DNA of 64,000 bases from Blasia pusilla (GCA_050084515.1 CM114275.1:21514001-21578000); one strand, 5' to 3'. Numbered from the stretch's first letter, positions 46,900 to 59,434 are shown. A program made the numbers and translations. Notes: generated by a model not told the origin, from the letters alone.

Positions 46900-49300
46900 T
46901 TTTGAGAAATGGGATGATAATATCTGCATCTCTAAGTTACCAAAGAAGTTGGACAAAGCGCGGACACGCGATGTTTCCATTAGGAATGAGCATAACCTAA
47001 AGCCTAGATACATACTCATGGCCAATGATGTTCCATCAAGTGAATTTCTAGGTTATGAGCATTGACTAAATGAATTGAAGATATGGGCGATGATATATTT
47101 GGACTTATCATGCATTGAGATTAGTAAACGAATGCCATCATCATGGCTCCTGTCCAAAATCATATTCTTAAGGCATACACATACGTGGGTGCAATATCTC
47201 TCTCACTTGATTTCATGAAGGACAAAATTGCACAACTCTTGAAAACCGAACGGTCAAATGTTAAGAACTACATGACACTACATGGGGCTCACTGTGCAGT
47301 ATTATGTCATCCTCATATCGACAAGGAATCATGGGCACGATTAGTAGATTATTGGCTCTATAAAGAGGGCAAGAGAAGGGCAAAAAATATGGCTTGAGCA
47401 AGGACTAAGATATTGACTTTAAATTGAACGTGCAGGTCTAGATGGACTTGATGTAAGTCATCTTTTCATTCCCTAGTTTTTTGATGTTAACGTTTATGTA
47501 TGATAGAAACATCAGATGTGGATTCGAATGGTTCAAATCTCACCATTCAAGAATTGTGAAGTCATAATTCTGGATGTGTTGGACCTTGTCCACATGTGCC
47601 ATCTTCTAAATCAAAGGGCTCCTTGGCCACAAAGCTTGAATCTAAGGAGAGAGAAGACTTGCATAAACAACCAACTTTCACACAACTCACTTTGCCGATA
47701 ACTACTATGCTCGTCACTTATAACTCTTGACTATGACATAGAGATAGGAGCTCATACTTACAGGCTCAATCTAGATGATTATGGCATAAGTACTCATATG
47801 TACATATGCAATCTCTAGTTTATTCAATTAGAGTGTGTAATCCACAGTTACCGTGCATTCAATCGGAGGAAGTGGAGTGCCAATTTGGACGCTGTGAAGA
47901 TGCATATGGAGCGGCAGAATAAAACACGATATGTCCTTATGGAAATGGTATCCAAGCTTACCTCGTGAGACATGTCCTCTACACCTTAACCATATTTGAG
48001 TACTGCGCCGTTGGATTCACAACCATCCCTACAAGGGGATGAGAAAACAACATCAAGTAACTTCACACTAAATGTAGACATACAACTACAATCTACATCC
48101 TTACCAATTCTTTTTATTTGGCAGGTTGTCAACTTTTGATTTGTTGTTGGCCTTCTCAAATTATGTACTTGGGGAATGACTTGTTTTGTTTTGAACAACT
48201 TCTAGTTATTATTGAACTGACTCCAACTTTTGAAGCGAGACTAGTCCAACATGTTAAGCGGAAGATTTCAATGCAAAGAGAGGTGGTCGAAACTACACAA
48301 TCTGGTGGTAAGGAATGTGCTTTGCTTAACCAAATGAAGAGTCGTGTTATGCAATAAATCAATGAAGTGATTGACATAAAATCTGAACTCATCTATTTGG
48401 ACTTTGGTTTGTTGTTCTTTGAAGAGCCATATCAAAGCATTAGAAGAAGAAATTCCATAGAAAGTGCAAGGGTGAAACAACACGAACTACACGTGAGTAT
48501 GGACTCATCCCCAAATCTCATGGATCATTTGTGTTGTTTCCAAGTATATCTTCACATTTCTTCATATCAATTTCACTTGATACTAAAATGGAATGTGCAC
48601 AAAAAATTGGAGTGTGGAGAGCGAGGCGAAATCATCTCCTTCTAAAAGAAGAAAGGCCAGACTTCACTTTGATATCACTGACGAGCATGAAAGTGAAATC
48701 AGATATGGTTCATCCAAAAGAGGACCAAGGTACCCACGCTAACCTGCAATGACCTCTAATAAGTATGATCTAAATGACGTCACTAATATCTATGGTTGTG
48801 GGCAATTAAATGATCGTGTAGGACTTATGAACTTTTCGTATGATCTTCCAAAATGGGGGTGATCTTTCAAACATGTAACTCCATATCTTAGCTATTTTCT
48901 TAAGATTGATGGTGTATAGAAGCCAGGAAAATTATGTTTTTGCACTAACTATGTGACCTTCCTTCCTTTTTTTGTAGTTGCAAATTGTAGATCCGGTCTT
49001 ACTCACCAAGCCAAAGTTAAGTAGGATTGTCCTTGGATCAAGAATTATATCAAGTTTGGTGGAAGGGACAAGATTCATACAAAGACATTCCCCTAGGCAT
49101 GGTGCAGGTTGATCTCAACAAAGCGTTTGACCCTGAACATGCTCTATGGGTGCCAAATTTGGTTGATGAACCTATGCAAGAGAATTTTGGTGATGCACTT
49201 GGCTTAAACATGCTTGGGCTAGAAATGCACACGAGAAAGGTGATCCATTAGAGTATTTTTCCTTTCTGCCACACACCTTTTGTTAGTGTGGATGATTTCA
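46900..49300 (+). pseudogene. possible DNA-transposon accessory ORF remnants
   Basis: 47143-47397 encodes DKESWARLVDYWLYKEGKRR, reminiscent of the W-LVDYW motif in plant En/Spm Transposase_24 proteins; nearby frames (48118-48357, 49027-49251) have no recognised domain. A tnp2 fragment lies 5 kb upstream, so they may once have belonged to one CACTA element. The assignment is weak. Confidence 0.3.
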
Positions 49301-49739
49301 ATAGGCATAAGACTTCCCTATATCCGGTTGAGACAACATTATCAAAAAAAAATTCGGGATCTACTATTTTATAGTCTTATATGTAAATCATCCAAATGCT
49401 CAATTCTCTGATTGGGGTTCAATCCGGTGTATTTATGGTTTATTCTGTATTGTATGATAACTCCTTCTTTGTGAGGGGTGATGCTTTTTGCTAGTATCAA
49501 AAGTTTTCTTTCAAGGTGCTAGACAATTGGTTTCTCATGTAAGGCTCTTTGTAGCATGTCATTTTGAAAATATCTCCGATCAAATTTATGTCCAAAATGT
49601 AGGGCCTTGTTGTTTACTCCAGTTATGCCACTAGTAAGCATAGCAACATTGTGTCCATACACAAGGTTGTATTATATGTGAGATGTTGCTTCATTGTGTT
49701 CTCTTTCCAACCTAATAAAAATGGAAAAGGAGCCTAGAC

Positions 49740-50736
49740 TAATTAAATCTGGATTCCTACATAAGAAGGAAGTCCAGCCTTCCCAGTTGATTGTGTGGTG
49801 CGCACACACATTGCTACACAACATATATTGCTGTCATCGAACATACACACAAACATGCATGATCCCATGCTAACTCCTGGCATCCACACCATGAGACAAG
49901 AAGTACCAAAATATCTCCAATTAAATCGATCAAATCTCTCCATCACAACAACAAGGTCTCATACCAAGCTCTCCATGGTCTGCACTCTCTCTCTCATGTC
50001 AAACTGAGCCCACTCTCCTAATTAGAGGCTTGGGTAACACACACAAGGCAAGGAGGACCAAAGCTCTGCCGCCTCATGCCAAGAGGTTCAACAAAGAGAG
50101 AATGAGCTCTAAAGCTCTCTCTCTCTTGGAGGTATACCCCTTTCCCTCTCCCAAGCCCTCTACACGGTAATCTATGCCCGTATGTCACCTCCTTGGCTCT
50201 TGACCTGTTGTATCCGATCAAGGGCCAATTCCCAAAATATAGAGTCAACTAAACAAAAAACAAAAAACTTACTCGAAATAGTCTGTTCCTCAATATGGCT
50301 CCAAATGAGGCGAAACGAAAGGAAAACGTGCTCTCTCAGGTTACCCCTGGCCTCAATAGGTCATCCTTGACCTCTTGAGGCTATCCTATAGTATCTCCAA
50401 AGGCGCTTTACTAAATCTCATCAATATATCCTAACAGACATGATAGCTATGGTACGCATACACATCGTTACACAACATACATCGCTACCGTCGAATATAT
50501 ACACAAACATACACAATCTCATGCTAACTCATGGAATTCACACCGCGAGACAAGAAGTACCAAAATATATCCAATCGCCCTTCTAGTTGGTGGTTGGGTC
50601 CCTCTAACTCCAGATATCTATCTATCCCTATCCACCATGACATACATCTCTCGGATGCTAAGAGCAAAAAGACCGGGTGCTCATGTGGCCCCATCATTAG
50701 TTGCCTTTTTGGCATCCATGTCACAAAAACAAGTAG
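49740..50736 (-). repeat. 3' UTR/LTR region of methyltransferase element copy 2
   Basis: On the minus strand this continues copy 2 beyond the chromovirus insertion. 50450-50736 matches the copy 1 and copy 3 3' flanks. A second, partly overlapping version of the segment (GCGCACACACATTGCTACAC and ATGAGACAAGAAGTACC) occurs at 49797-49930, about 658 bases away, so part of the region is duplicated. 50270-50430 matches 38980-39160 of copy 3. Confidence 0.6.
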
Positions 50737-50741
50737 GAATC
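50737..50741. repeat. target-site duplication, left (GAATC)
   Basis: GAATC directly precedes the 5' LTR, and the same five bases follow the 3' LTR at 58063-58067. Confidence 0.9.
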
Positions 50742-51736
50742 TGTCGCGACCCTCATGACCAAACAAGTGCCAAGCGGAACATCGGAACATTAGCGGGCTC
50801 ACGCTAAGATGATTTGCGCGTTGGAGTTGTCTCAAAGAGGAGACAAGAGATGAGACGCAAGCGAGAAGCCGCGTTTCAGATGTGATGGTCGCGACTCGGA
50901 AACCTGGACCAAACGCGGAATGAGACTTGAAAGAAGTCGAGTCTAGGAAGTGGGTTGCCAAAGGAAAGATCCGGACTTGGAACGCCACTTGCGTTTGAGA
51001 GTTTCGACTGTATTTATGGCCATAACTTTTAGCGCCGAGATGCGTTTGGAGCAAATAAGAGTGCGTTGGAAAGCTTATGGAGAGCCGGTTCAAATGCACA
51101 AAGATCGCTGCAAACGCATAAGCAGAGACCGAGATACGACCCGAAAACGACTGTAAGTGGAGTCGGGTTGAGGGCCACAAGGAAGGGCCCGAACCTCTTT
51201 TCCCAAAGGGGAGGGGTTATTGGAGAACCAGAAGTACTAGTAAGGGGGAAGGTCTCCGAGAGTGCTTGGAACCCAAACCCCACTTTGGGCGCCGCGGGGC
51301 GGCTCAAGGGCATGGAACGGAACGCGAGTTTGGGGTTGGGTTGGAAAACCTGCACCAAGTCCATTGAGGCGATTTTAGACATCCCTCTTGGATTTCACGC
51401 CGCGACTCAATTACTTGGGTCTCGGTTCGGAACTCACACGAGGACCATTGAACAGTTGGGATCGCTAGGCGTGTAAGTGCCGTTTCAGATCCCTGGACTA
51501 ACTAGGAAGTTTGTTCCAAGTCTTGAAGGACTTGCCATATGTTGGGAGCTAGGAATTAAGGAAGGTTGAGCTTGATGAGACGCCGAGTTGAGGACTCGGT
51601 GGGTTGGAACGCCGGTTGGCCAAACCCGACTAACGAGAGTGCGTGTTTGGGTGCAGATCGGCGATGAGTTCGTGACCTCTCGAGCACGCTTCCGCAACAC
51701 TAAAGATTGACGGTCAAGGAGAGTAGGGGCGCGACA
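50742..51736 (+). repeat. 5' LTR of chromovirus
   Basis: Begins TGTCGCGACC and ends GGGGCGCGACA, a perfect 7-base terminal inverted repeat. Differs from the 3' LTR at about ten places, half of them short indels. Open frames inside (for example 50524-51180 minus and 51066-51476 plus) recur in the other LTR and are not genes. Confidence 0.95.
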
Positions 51737-51738
51737 AG

Positions 51739-51750
51739 TGGTATCAGAGC
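51739..51750 (+). promoter_or_regulatory. primer-binding site (initiator tRNA-Met)
   Basis: TGGTATCAGAGC two bases after the LTR, the standard plant primer site complementary to the 3' end of initiator tRNA-Met. Confidence 0.95.
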
Positions 51751-51885
51751 TTATCCTTGGTGAGCAAGAACTTGGGGTAGTGGGATCAGCCGGACGCTTG
51801 GGAAATTTCAAGGTAGCGGCTAGACTCGGACGCTCGAGGAGGGACGCAAGAAACGAAGAGGAGATCTGAGTGAGTTGGCTTGGAG

Positions 51886-52930
51886 ATGGCGATCGAGGGA
51901 GAACAACCCAAGAAGCGCGGAATCAAGCGACGTGAACCGAGAGAGGAACGAATGCCGGACCGTGAAGCTATAGAGGAGTCGGAGACTCCCAAAGAGCTGA
52001 ACGCCAGTCGTGAGGACGTCCCAGTGGCAACTCCTTCCGGGGCGGTGGGCCCAAACTCAGGGAAAGGGCGGAGTCGAGCCAGGCGTTGGACTTGTTGAAG
52101 GTGTTGGTGGAGCAGATGTCCCCGGCAAAGCAAGCGGATTGCGGAGTTAGAGGCCACTCGAAACCCGAAAAGTGCGGGCAAAAAGCTCTGCAAGACGAAC
52201 TGCCACGCCATTTACTTGAGTGGGGCGCTCGCATGAAAGTGAAGGATTTCCTTACGAATCGAATCAGACTTGAGGCGAGAAGGTCATTGAGCAGACAAGG
52301 TGACGGTAGCCGTTACTTTCCTTAAGGATCATGCTCTGCAATGGTGGACCGCTCAACGAGAGGAATATCTCGGGCGGTGAGTCATCTCGAGTTGGGAGGA
52401 GTTCAAGGAGTTTATTGGGGATCGGTTCACTCCGGAGTACCAAGGGTTGCGTGACACGGTGGAATGCGTGCGGATGGCAGAGTGGTTCCTTAAGCGCGTA
52501 TGTGAGGGAGTTTAGTGCTGGAAACCGACTTCTAGTCCGAAGATGGATGAGCACGCGAAGAAGACTATCTTCATTAGTGGACTCAAGCCGAGCGGCCGAG
52601 AAGTCCCTTTACCGAATGCCGGCGTTGCCGGAGACGCGGACCTTACGAAGCTAAGCGGAGCGGATTGGGGACGATGAGGTCCAAACCGAAACCCGCCGAG
52701 TCAAAAGTTTTTTGAAGAAGTCGAAAAAATAAGGAGGCGTTCAAAAGAGGTGGAGTGGGGCCAACACGAACCAGGAGAGTCGTCGCCCGGCAAAGACAAA
52801 CGAGTGGAACTTCATGCAAAGCGAAAGGAGGACAACACTCAAAGGCGAGGAACGGCAAGGTCGTATGCTACAACTATGGCGAACCGGGTCACTGTCGAAA
52901 AGGGTGTTCAAACCGAAGGTTAGTAATGGG
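51886..52930 (+). pseudogene. chromovirus gag, frameshifted
   Basis: ATG at 51886 (MAIEGEQPKKRGIKRREPRE) begins a charged N-terminus. The core around 52320-52520 in other frames reads DHALQWWTAQREEYL and SWEEFKEFIGDRFTPEYQGL, the retrotransposon gag signature. The zinc knuckle at 52866-52907 is CYNYGEPGHCRKGC, with the second Cys of CX2C replaced by Tyr (a G-to-A change). At least three frameshifts separate the parts. Confidence 0.8.
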
Positions 52931-53039
52931 AGTATGATTGCGTTTCTTCGCTAAGCATGTTGTTGGCGGCGATATGGAGACGTCCCTTCAAGTCACCAAG
53001 AGGACGATAATTTGGTGTACCTAAGATCCAAGATTGCTG

Positions 53040-53455
53040 ATCGCGATGTGTTGTTGCTCGTGATACAGGTGCTTCCCACTCCTTCCTAAGCCCGAGAATC
53101 GTGAAGGAACCGGGTGTCTACCTCTAAGGCGGGACGAGCCCATTCGAGTGGGATTTGGGGAGGCAAGTCTCATCGGACTTCGATTTGGTCTTGGGTTTGT
53201 GAAGAGAATGCGGGGTATTCGAGTTGAAGGAAAATTTCCTTTGTATGCGAAATGGACGGCATTGTGAGTTTTGGGGAATACATTCCTAGATGCGTATGAG
53301 GTGGAGTTAAGACGCCGACCATTGAGGTTGAGCGTCTTGCTAAAAGGCAAACGGATTCAAAGTGCGGTTGGTCCGTGAGGTTCCAGCGAAGATGGAGTTG
53401 GTGAACTCGATCACAAGGAGGAGCATGACTGAGTTGGAGGATGGATTTTCCGCTT
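53040..53455 (+). pseudogene. chromovirus protease
   Basis: The retropepsin active site DTGASHSFLSPRIVKE begins at 53062 in a frame interrupted on both sides. The rest of the domain follows in shifting frames up to the RT leader near 53454. Confidence 0.7.
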
Positions 53456-54320
53456 GATGAGACAAGTGGAGGAGGCTACAAGCGATATCAGAGATGAGGA
53501 CGCTGCTTCAAGGGGAATCAGAACCACTCAGGAAGTGGTCAAGGAGTTTAAGGATGTCTTGACAAATGAGCTTCCGACTGAATTGCCGCCGCATAGAGCC
53601 GTAGATCATAAGATAGAGATCATACCCGGTTCCCAACCGCCTTCAAAAGCACCATATAGGTTGAATCGGGAGGAACTTCTTGAGTTGAAAAAGCGATTAA
53701 GTGAGCTCTTGGAAAAGGGTTACATTAGGACTAGCAAGTCACCTTATGGAGCACCTGTTCTCTTTGTAAAGAAGAAGGATGGAAAGATGAGGTTGTGTGT
53801 TGATTACCGTGCACCGAACAAAGTGACGGGTTGAACAATTATCCTCTTCCAAGGATAGATGATCTCTTTGATAGGTGGCGGCGCGAGATATTTCAGTAGG
53901 GATTGACTTGAAGTCAGGATATTACCAGATTCGGATTGCCGAGGCGGATGTGGAGAAGAGGCTGCGTGCGTGGGGCGAGATCTGTTCCTTTGAGTTTGTA
54001 GTGATGCCTTTCGGTCTATGTAACGCCTCCGGCGTTCACCACATTGATGAACTCCATTTTTCACAAGGAAATGGATGAGTATGTTATCATCTATATCGAT
54101 GATATACTTATCTATTCGAAGTCACTAGAGGAGCACGTTCGACATGTGAGAGCGGTCTTGTCTAAGCTAAGGGCAAATCAGCTGTATGCGAATGTAGAGA
54201 AGAGCGAATTTGGTTTGAGTAAGATCAAATTCTTGGGTCACGTGGTCGGTCTGAGATGGCGTCGACCCGGACATGGAAAAGGTAAAAGCGATTTCGGTGG
54301 GAACCCCATCCCTTTGTAAA
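53454..54320 (+). pseudogene. chromovirus reverse transcriptase
   Basis: 53454-53834 carries [37 protein letters not shown] and [20 protein letters not shown]. 53875-54078 has VMPFGLCNA after a frameshift. 54044-54319 has VIIYIDDILIYSKSLEEHV, keeping the catalytic DD. Three frames are used, so it is inactive as read. Confidence 0.9.
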
Positions 54321-54956
54321 GGGATGAGGAGGTTCATAGGTGCGGTGCAATTTTACCGTACTTATGTAAAAAACTTTTCGGGAATTGTGAGACCTCTCAC
54401 GGATTGGACGGCAAAGTTTGCCAACACGACTTGGACCCAGGAAGTTAATGAGGCATTCAACCGAGTGAAGCAGATTCTATCGCAGGAACCAGTGTTAAAG
54501 CTGCCGGAGTTTGACAAACCGTTCGAAGTGCATACGGATGCTAGTGATTTCGCGGTTGCAGGAATGTTGGTGCAAGAAGGGAGACCGGTGGCATATGAGA
54601 GCAAGAAGCTTAGCGATACTGAAAGGAGATGGCCTGCTCACGAGAAAGAGTTGTTCGCGGTGGTACATTGCTTGAGGAAGTGGCGACATTATCCAGGGCT
54701 CCACAGGACTCGAGTATTCACCGATAATATATCACTCAAGTATTTTGAGACCCAGGATCGAGTCACACCGAAACAACTGCGGTGGCATGATACCTTGGCG
54801 CTGATGGATGTAGAGTTGATCCACAAGCCAGGTAAAGATAATGTGATTCGGATCGTTAAGTCGCAAGGAGGAACACATGCCATCGGCGACACAGTTTTGA
54901 GAGCAAGTTCCCTAAGGAAACAAATCTGGAGAGAAGGATTCGTGAAGGATATATGA
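54273..54956 (+). pseudogene. chromovirus RT connection and RNase H
   Basis: RRFIGAVQFYRTYVKNFSGI is the connection segment; RNase H follows with VHTDASDFAVAGMLVQEGRP, YESKKLSDTERRWPAHEKEL and VFTDNISLKYFETQ, then HKPGKDNVIRI where the usual end is KPGK.N..AD.LSR. The 227-residue frame is the longest intact part of this element. Confidence 0.88.
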
Positions 54957-55079
54957 AGGATGCTCAAGCAGGGGAATACCTGAGGAAGTTGAAGCAGGGT
55001 GAGAAGGTGGCCAACATAAGTTTGAGGCACGGTTTACTAAGGTTCAAACAGAGTAGGATCTATGTAGGGCAAGGCGAAT

Positions 55080-55735
55080 GCGAACCAAGGTGTTAGCGAG
55101 AATGTCACGACGGGCCCTTGGCGGGACATAAAGGAGAGAAATCTCGCTAGATGTTCTGTCGGCGGTTCTTTGGCCCAACATGAAGGAGGATGTTGCTCAA
55201 TATGTGAAGACTGTGTGACTTAAGCGAATAGAGTCTCTTATGATAAGAAACATGGCTTCTTTGCATCCCTTGCCGATCCCCGAAGGACCCTTGCAAAGTG
55301 TGAGTATGGATTTTATCACGAGTCTTCGGAATCTGGGGATACAACGCTATACTTGTGATTGTTGATCGGTTTAGCAAGTTGGCGAGATTCGTGCCGACGG
55401 TGGATTCCAGAACGGCGATATCTGACGGTGCAACTATTCCTCGATAGCTGGTGGCGTGCTCATGGTTTGCCGAGGAGCATTGTTTCAGATCGGGATCCAA
55501 AGTTACGATTGCTTTCGGAAGCACTTGTTGAAGGTTTAAGACCAAGCTGAGTTTGACGGCTTTCCACCCCCAGACGGATGGGACAGACTGAAAAAGGTAA
55601 ACTCTATCATGAATCTGTACTTGAGGAATTATGTTAGTCTTTGATCAACGCGATTGGGTCAAGTGGTGAGCATGGCGGAATCTTTGCTACAACTCGACCA
55701 AGCATTCGCAAGCATGGGGAGAATCTCCGTTTCTC
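55080..55735 (+). pseudogene. chromovirus integrase core, fragmented
   Basis: Pieces in several frames match the integrase: HPLPIPEGPL/SMDFIT near 55260-55320, IVDRFSKLARFVP near 55360, then FLDSWWRAHGLPRSIVSDRD (55430-55500), and near 55555 FHPQTDGQTE with the catalytic Glu. No single frame spans it. Confidence 0.75.
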
Positions 55736-56377
55736 TTGGCAAATGGACGAGAGCCAGAAGGGCCTCTTGATCTAGCCCTTTCGAAGGGTACTACATGGGC
55801 ACGAACACGACAAGCGACGGTAGAAAGTTTGTTGGTAGAGATGCGAGAACGAGAAGTGAGCGCGAGGCGAAGTCTTGCAAAGGCTCAAATGAGGTATGTG
55901 AAGCATGCTAACAAGAGTTGGCGCCAAGTACAATTCCAAGTCGGAGAACAAGTGTGGTTGAGTGTGAAGAATCTCACTCTTCCAAAAAAGTTGTCTACGA
56001 AGCTGTCTGCCAAGTATGCTGGACCGTATGTGATTATGGCAAACCCGTTTGAGGATGTGTATACGTTGAGACTGCCGGACGAGTTCAAGATTCACCCGAC
56101 CTTTCATGTGTCATTATTGAAGAAATACCTTCAAGATAATGGACGTTTCGAGCGGAGACAGGTGGTGAGACCGCACCCGGTCATCGTAAATGAGGAGCCG
56201 GAGTTCGAGGTGGAGACCATCTTACGTTCGAGGCGTCGGGCCAACAAGTATGAATACTTGGTAAAATGGAAGGGCTACCATGTGAAGGAGGCGACTTGGA
56301 TTGCGGAGGCGGATTTGGAACACGCGCAAGAGTTGTTGTGTGACTTCAAGCGAACACAAGCGAAGCACATACGTTAG
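55736..56377 (+). pseudogene. chromovirus integrase C-terminus with chromodomain
   Basis: 213 residues. QVGEQVWLSVKNLTL and YAGPYVIM are the GPY/F module (residues about 69-101). FKIHPTFHVSLLKKY follows. The chromodomain spans about residues 156-200 (56201-56335): FEVETILRSRRRANKYEYLV then KWKGYHVKEATWIAEADL, with the aromatic cage positions Y/W present. Chromodomains of this kind bind methylated histone H3 and steer integration into heterochromatin (known for the family). This segment is intact. Confidence 0.92.
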
Positions 56378-57051
56378 TATGAGGAGAAGCTAGAGACATG
56401 ACTTATAATCACTGGAATCTTGGGCGAAGGCCGTTTGTAACTAGAATATGCTAGTGTTGCAATAAAGGAGTGTATGGATTTGGAGATTCGATACGGTGTT
56501 GATTGCAATTTGTATGTGGTAGTGCATGGCTATGAGTCGTTCATCATAGACTTAGAATGTACGACTAGAGGACAGACAAGGAGTATTTGAGGTGAGAGCT
56601 CGTATGTGGATAAGCACCTAGAACAGGACCTTGTGTTGGATTACACTCGGGCTCGCCCTAGCGTCGGCGGGGCGGATGAAGTCCTGTCTTGGGGCTTGGG
56701 GTGATCTTACTTGTGGCCACATAAGTAAACTTAGTGACGCGCCTAAGTCGAATCGAGAGCGACCCAATAGTAGTACGATTTGTGGACCAGGTAAACAGGT
56801 GTGATGTTTCGAAGAATGAGTCAAAAGAGTCTAAGGTTGCACACTTAGTTAGCTTATTTGATAGGTTAGTTCCTTGAAACTAGTCCAGGCTTATCGAAGA
56901 TGAGAGGCTAATAATTCTAAGTGGGGCAAAGCGACAACTAAAGACTAAGAGGAATTGCGGGTTAGCCACGTAACGCAATTCAATGTCAAGGGGTAGGCTG
57001 CCAGGAGACTTGACATAATAAAGGTTTGCGTTGATGAGGGCATCAACCTCT

Positions 57052-57065
57052 AAAAGAGGGGTGAG
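57052..57065 (+). promoter_or_regulatory. polypurine tract
   Basis: AAAAGAGGGGTGAG immediately before the 3' LTR, the second-strand primer. Confidence 0.85.
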
Positions 57066-58062
57066 TGTCGCGACCCTCATGACCAAACAAGTGCCAAAGC
57101 GGAACATCGAACATTAGCGGGCTCACGCTAAGATGATTTGCGCGTTGGAGTTGTCTCAAAGAGGAGACAAGAGATGAGACGCAAGCGAGAAGCCGCGTTT
57201 CAGATGTGATGGTCGCGACTCGGAAACCTGGACCAAACGCGGAATGAGACTTGAAAGAAGTCGAGTCTAGGAAGTGGGTTGCCAAAGGAAAGATCCGGAC
57301 TTGGAACGCCACTTGCGTTTGAGAGTTTCCGACTGTATTTATGGCCATAACTTTTAGCGCCGAGATGCGTTTGGAGCAAATAAGAGTGCGTTGGAAAGCT
57401 TATGGAGAGCCGGTTCAAATGCACAAAGATCGCTGCAAACGCATAAGCAGAGACCGAGATACGACCCGAAAACGACTGTAAGTGGAGTCGGGTTGAGGGC
57501 CACAAGGAAGGGCCCGAACCTCTTTTCCCAAAGGGGAGGGGTTATTGGAGAACCCCAGAAGTACTAGTAAGGGGGAAGGTCTCCGAGAGTGCTTGGAACC
57601 CAAACCCCACTTTGGGCGCCGAGGCGCTCAAGGGCATGGAACGGAACGCGAGTTTGGGGTTGGGTTGGAAAACCTGCACCAAGTCCATTGAGGCGATTTT
57701 AGACATCCCTCTTGGATTTCACGCCGCGACTCAATTACTTGGGTCTCGGTTCGGAACTCACACGAGGACCATTGAACAGTTGGGATCGCTAGGCGTGTAA
57801 GTGTCGTTTCAGATCCCTGGACTAACTAGGAAGTTTGTTCCAAGTCTTGAAGGACTTGCCATATGTTGGGAGCTAGGAATTAAGGAAGGTTGAGCTTGAT
57901 GAGACGCCGAGTTGAGGACTCGGTGGGTTGGAACGCCGGTTGGCCAAACCCGACTAACGAGAGTGCGTGTTTGGGTGCAGATCGGCGATGAGTTCGTGAC
58001 CTACTGAACGCACGCTTCCGCAACACTAAAGATTGACGGTCAAGGAGAGTAGGGGCGCAATA
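57066..58062 (+). repeat. 3' LTR of chromovirus
   Basis: Begins TGTCGCGACC and ends GGGGCGCAATA; the last seven bases differ from CGCGACA by two transitions. The GAATC duplication follows. Confidence 0.95.
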
Positions 58063-58067
58063 GAATC
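58063..58067. repeat. target-site duplication, right (GAATC)
   Basis: Matches 50737-50741 and marks the point where copy 2 resumes. Confidence 0.9.
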
Positions 58068-58089
58068 TAAAACTACCTACTATATATAC

Positions 58090-58500
58090 ATCTGGGACAC
58101 ATCCATCATCTACGAGGAACCCTAGTAAGAGGTGGCATTAAACATGCCATATGCCATCCTCTCGAACATCCAACATAAACTAGCATAGTAGTTGCATCAC
58201 GAGCGAAACCACACAACATACATCGCAAGCGTGCAAGAACTACTGCTAAACTCAGATCAACTATACCGTCAATGTTAGGAAGGTGACATGGTGCACAGTT
58301 ACGCACATGGTCCTTCCAAACCATACCATTGCATCCCTCCAATAAGAGAACACCAGATGGCAAAACCTCACACATTCTCAAGATAGTGCGTCCTGCAGTC
58401 ACATCCAACGTCGTGGGTGCCGTTTGCTGCAAGTGGACATAGTCTCCCTGATGAAACCTCGTGATAGTACGTTGATAATCACCTCTCTAAATAGTCACAT
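58090..58500 (-). pseudogene. integrase tail with PHD finger (copy 2)
   Basis: The frame 58432-58106 has TTLDVTAGRTILRMCEVLP, MVWKDHVRNCAPCHLPNIDG, then a PHD with CMLC, LVYVGC (first Cys of the pair lost), GWHMAC and LMPPL. The final W-C-C part is out of frame. It corresponds residue for residue to copy 1. Confidence 0.8.
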
Positions 58501-59300
58501 ACCTCAATTCTAGTCCATCTGCCTCATGATGATCTCGCGAAGTGGTGTGGTGGTTGATGAGCGCTAGATCACATAAGGCCTAAAACTCCCCGCAAAACTT
58601 TGTACCCTCGTCTGTTAACATCTCAACTCGCGCAGCGTAATGACTCACCTCTCAATCTAGAAAGGCCTACGCTACTCCCTCACTCGCTTTGTAAGGCAAT
58701 GCAACCAACTCTATCCACTTCGAGAAGTGCTCGACCATCACCGACACATAACGACTATGGCGCCGTGTGAAAGATAAAGGTCCTGCAAAATCCAAACTCC
58801 ATCTATAACATAAACCCATGATTGGAAGTGGACGCAACTGTGGAGTTAGAGCATTGAACTATGCCCGGACCCAATCACATTCCATGCACCTAACAATAAA
58901 TTGTTGAATGTCAATCTGCATGCCTCACCACCAATATTGTATCAAGAGCAAGTTGTATGTCTATTTCATTCCAAAATGACCCAAATTCTCGTGGGTATGA
59001 TGCACCAAACGTGCTCTCTATGAAGGATGATGCATTACACATACTCTTCCATCCTCCCAAACTCGCAACACATGTGTCCCCTCCCACCCGAACTGTCTAG
59101 CTCGCTGTAGGATCCGATCCCGCTCTCTAGCGCCCACTGTGCTCGTGACGCTGCCAATATGCAAGTACTCAATGAATACTCCATCGTCGTGAATATCTCA
59201 GCCACTTATCATCTCCTGACCGACCTCTACATCTAAAGACTCTCTATCAGACTTTGCCATCAAAGTCCCAACACTCTGGCTCTCGATAGCCAATAATCCC
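58500..59300 (-). pseudogene. integrase (copy 2), fragmented
   Basis: No long frame survives, but the minus strand still encodes PIMGLCYRWSLDFAGPL and VMVEHFSKWIEL near 58690-58830 (integrase core, first catalytic Asp), and HARVWEDGRV-like sequence near 59030-59080 corresponding to the leader before the H2C2 domain. Confidence 0.7.
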
Positions 59301-59434
59301 AAATAGGCTGATGCATGCCATCCTCGCACCAACTCCTCATCACTCTCTTCATGCCAATGAGCTTCAGTCGCATCTCACTAACTCGGGCATGGGTTATGGC
59401 TTCGACCATCCGCATCCTGGTTGAGCGTCATGGA

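Larger units (their letters stand above)
50742..58062 (+). mobile_element. complete Ty3/gypsy chromovirus with LTRs, nested in copy 2
   Basis: A 7.3-kb element with 995- and 997-bp LTRs that are nearly identical, termini TGTCGCG...CGCGACA, an initiator-Met primer site, gag, protease, RT, RNase H, integrase and C-terminal chromodomain, a polypurine tract and a 5-bp target duplication GAATC. Order and chromodomain place it in the chromovirus branch. Coding is broken by several frameshifts despite the young-looking LTRs. It interrupts copy 2 of the methyltransferase element just past its PHD-encoding end. Confidence 0.95.

Noticed and set aside
50524-51180. 218-residue minus-strand frame
   Set aside because: It lies in the chromovirus LTR, recurs broken in the 3' LTR, and has no family similarity.
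51066-51476. 136-residue plus-strand frame in the LTR
   Set aside because: Antisense to another open frame in the same LTR; composition-driven; only part recurs in the 3' LTR.
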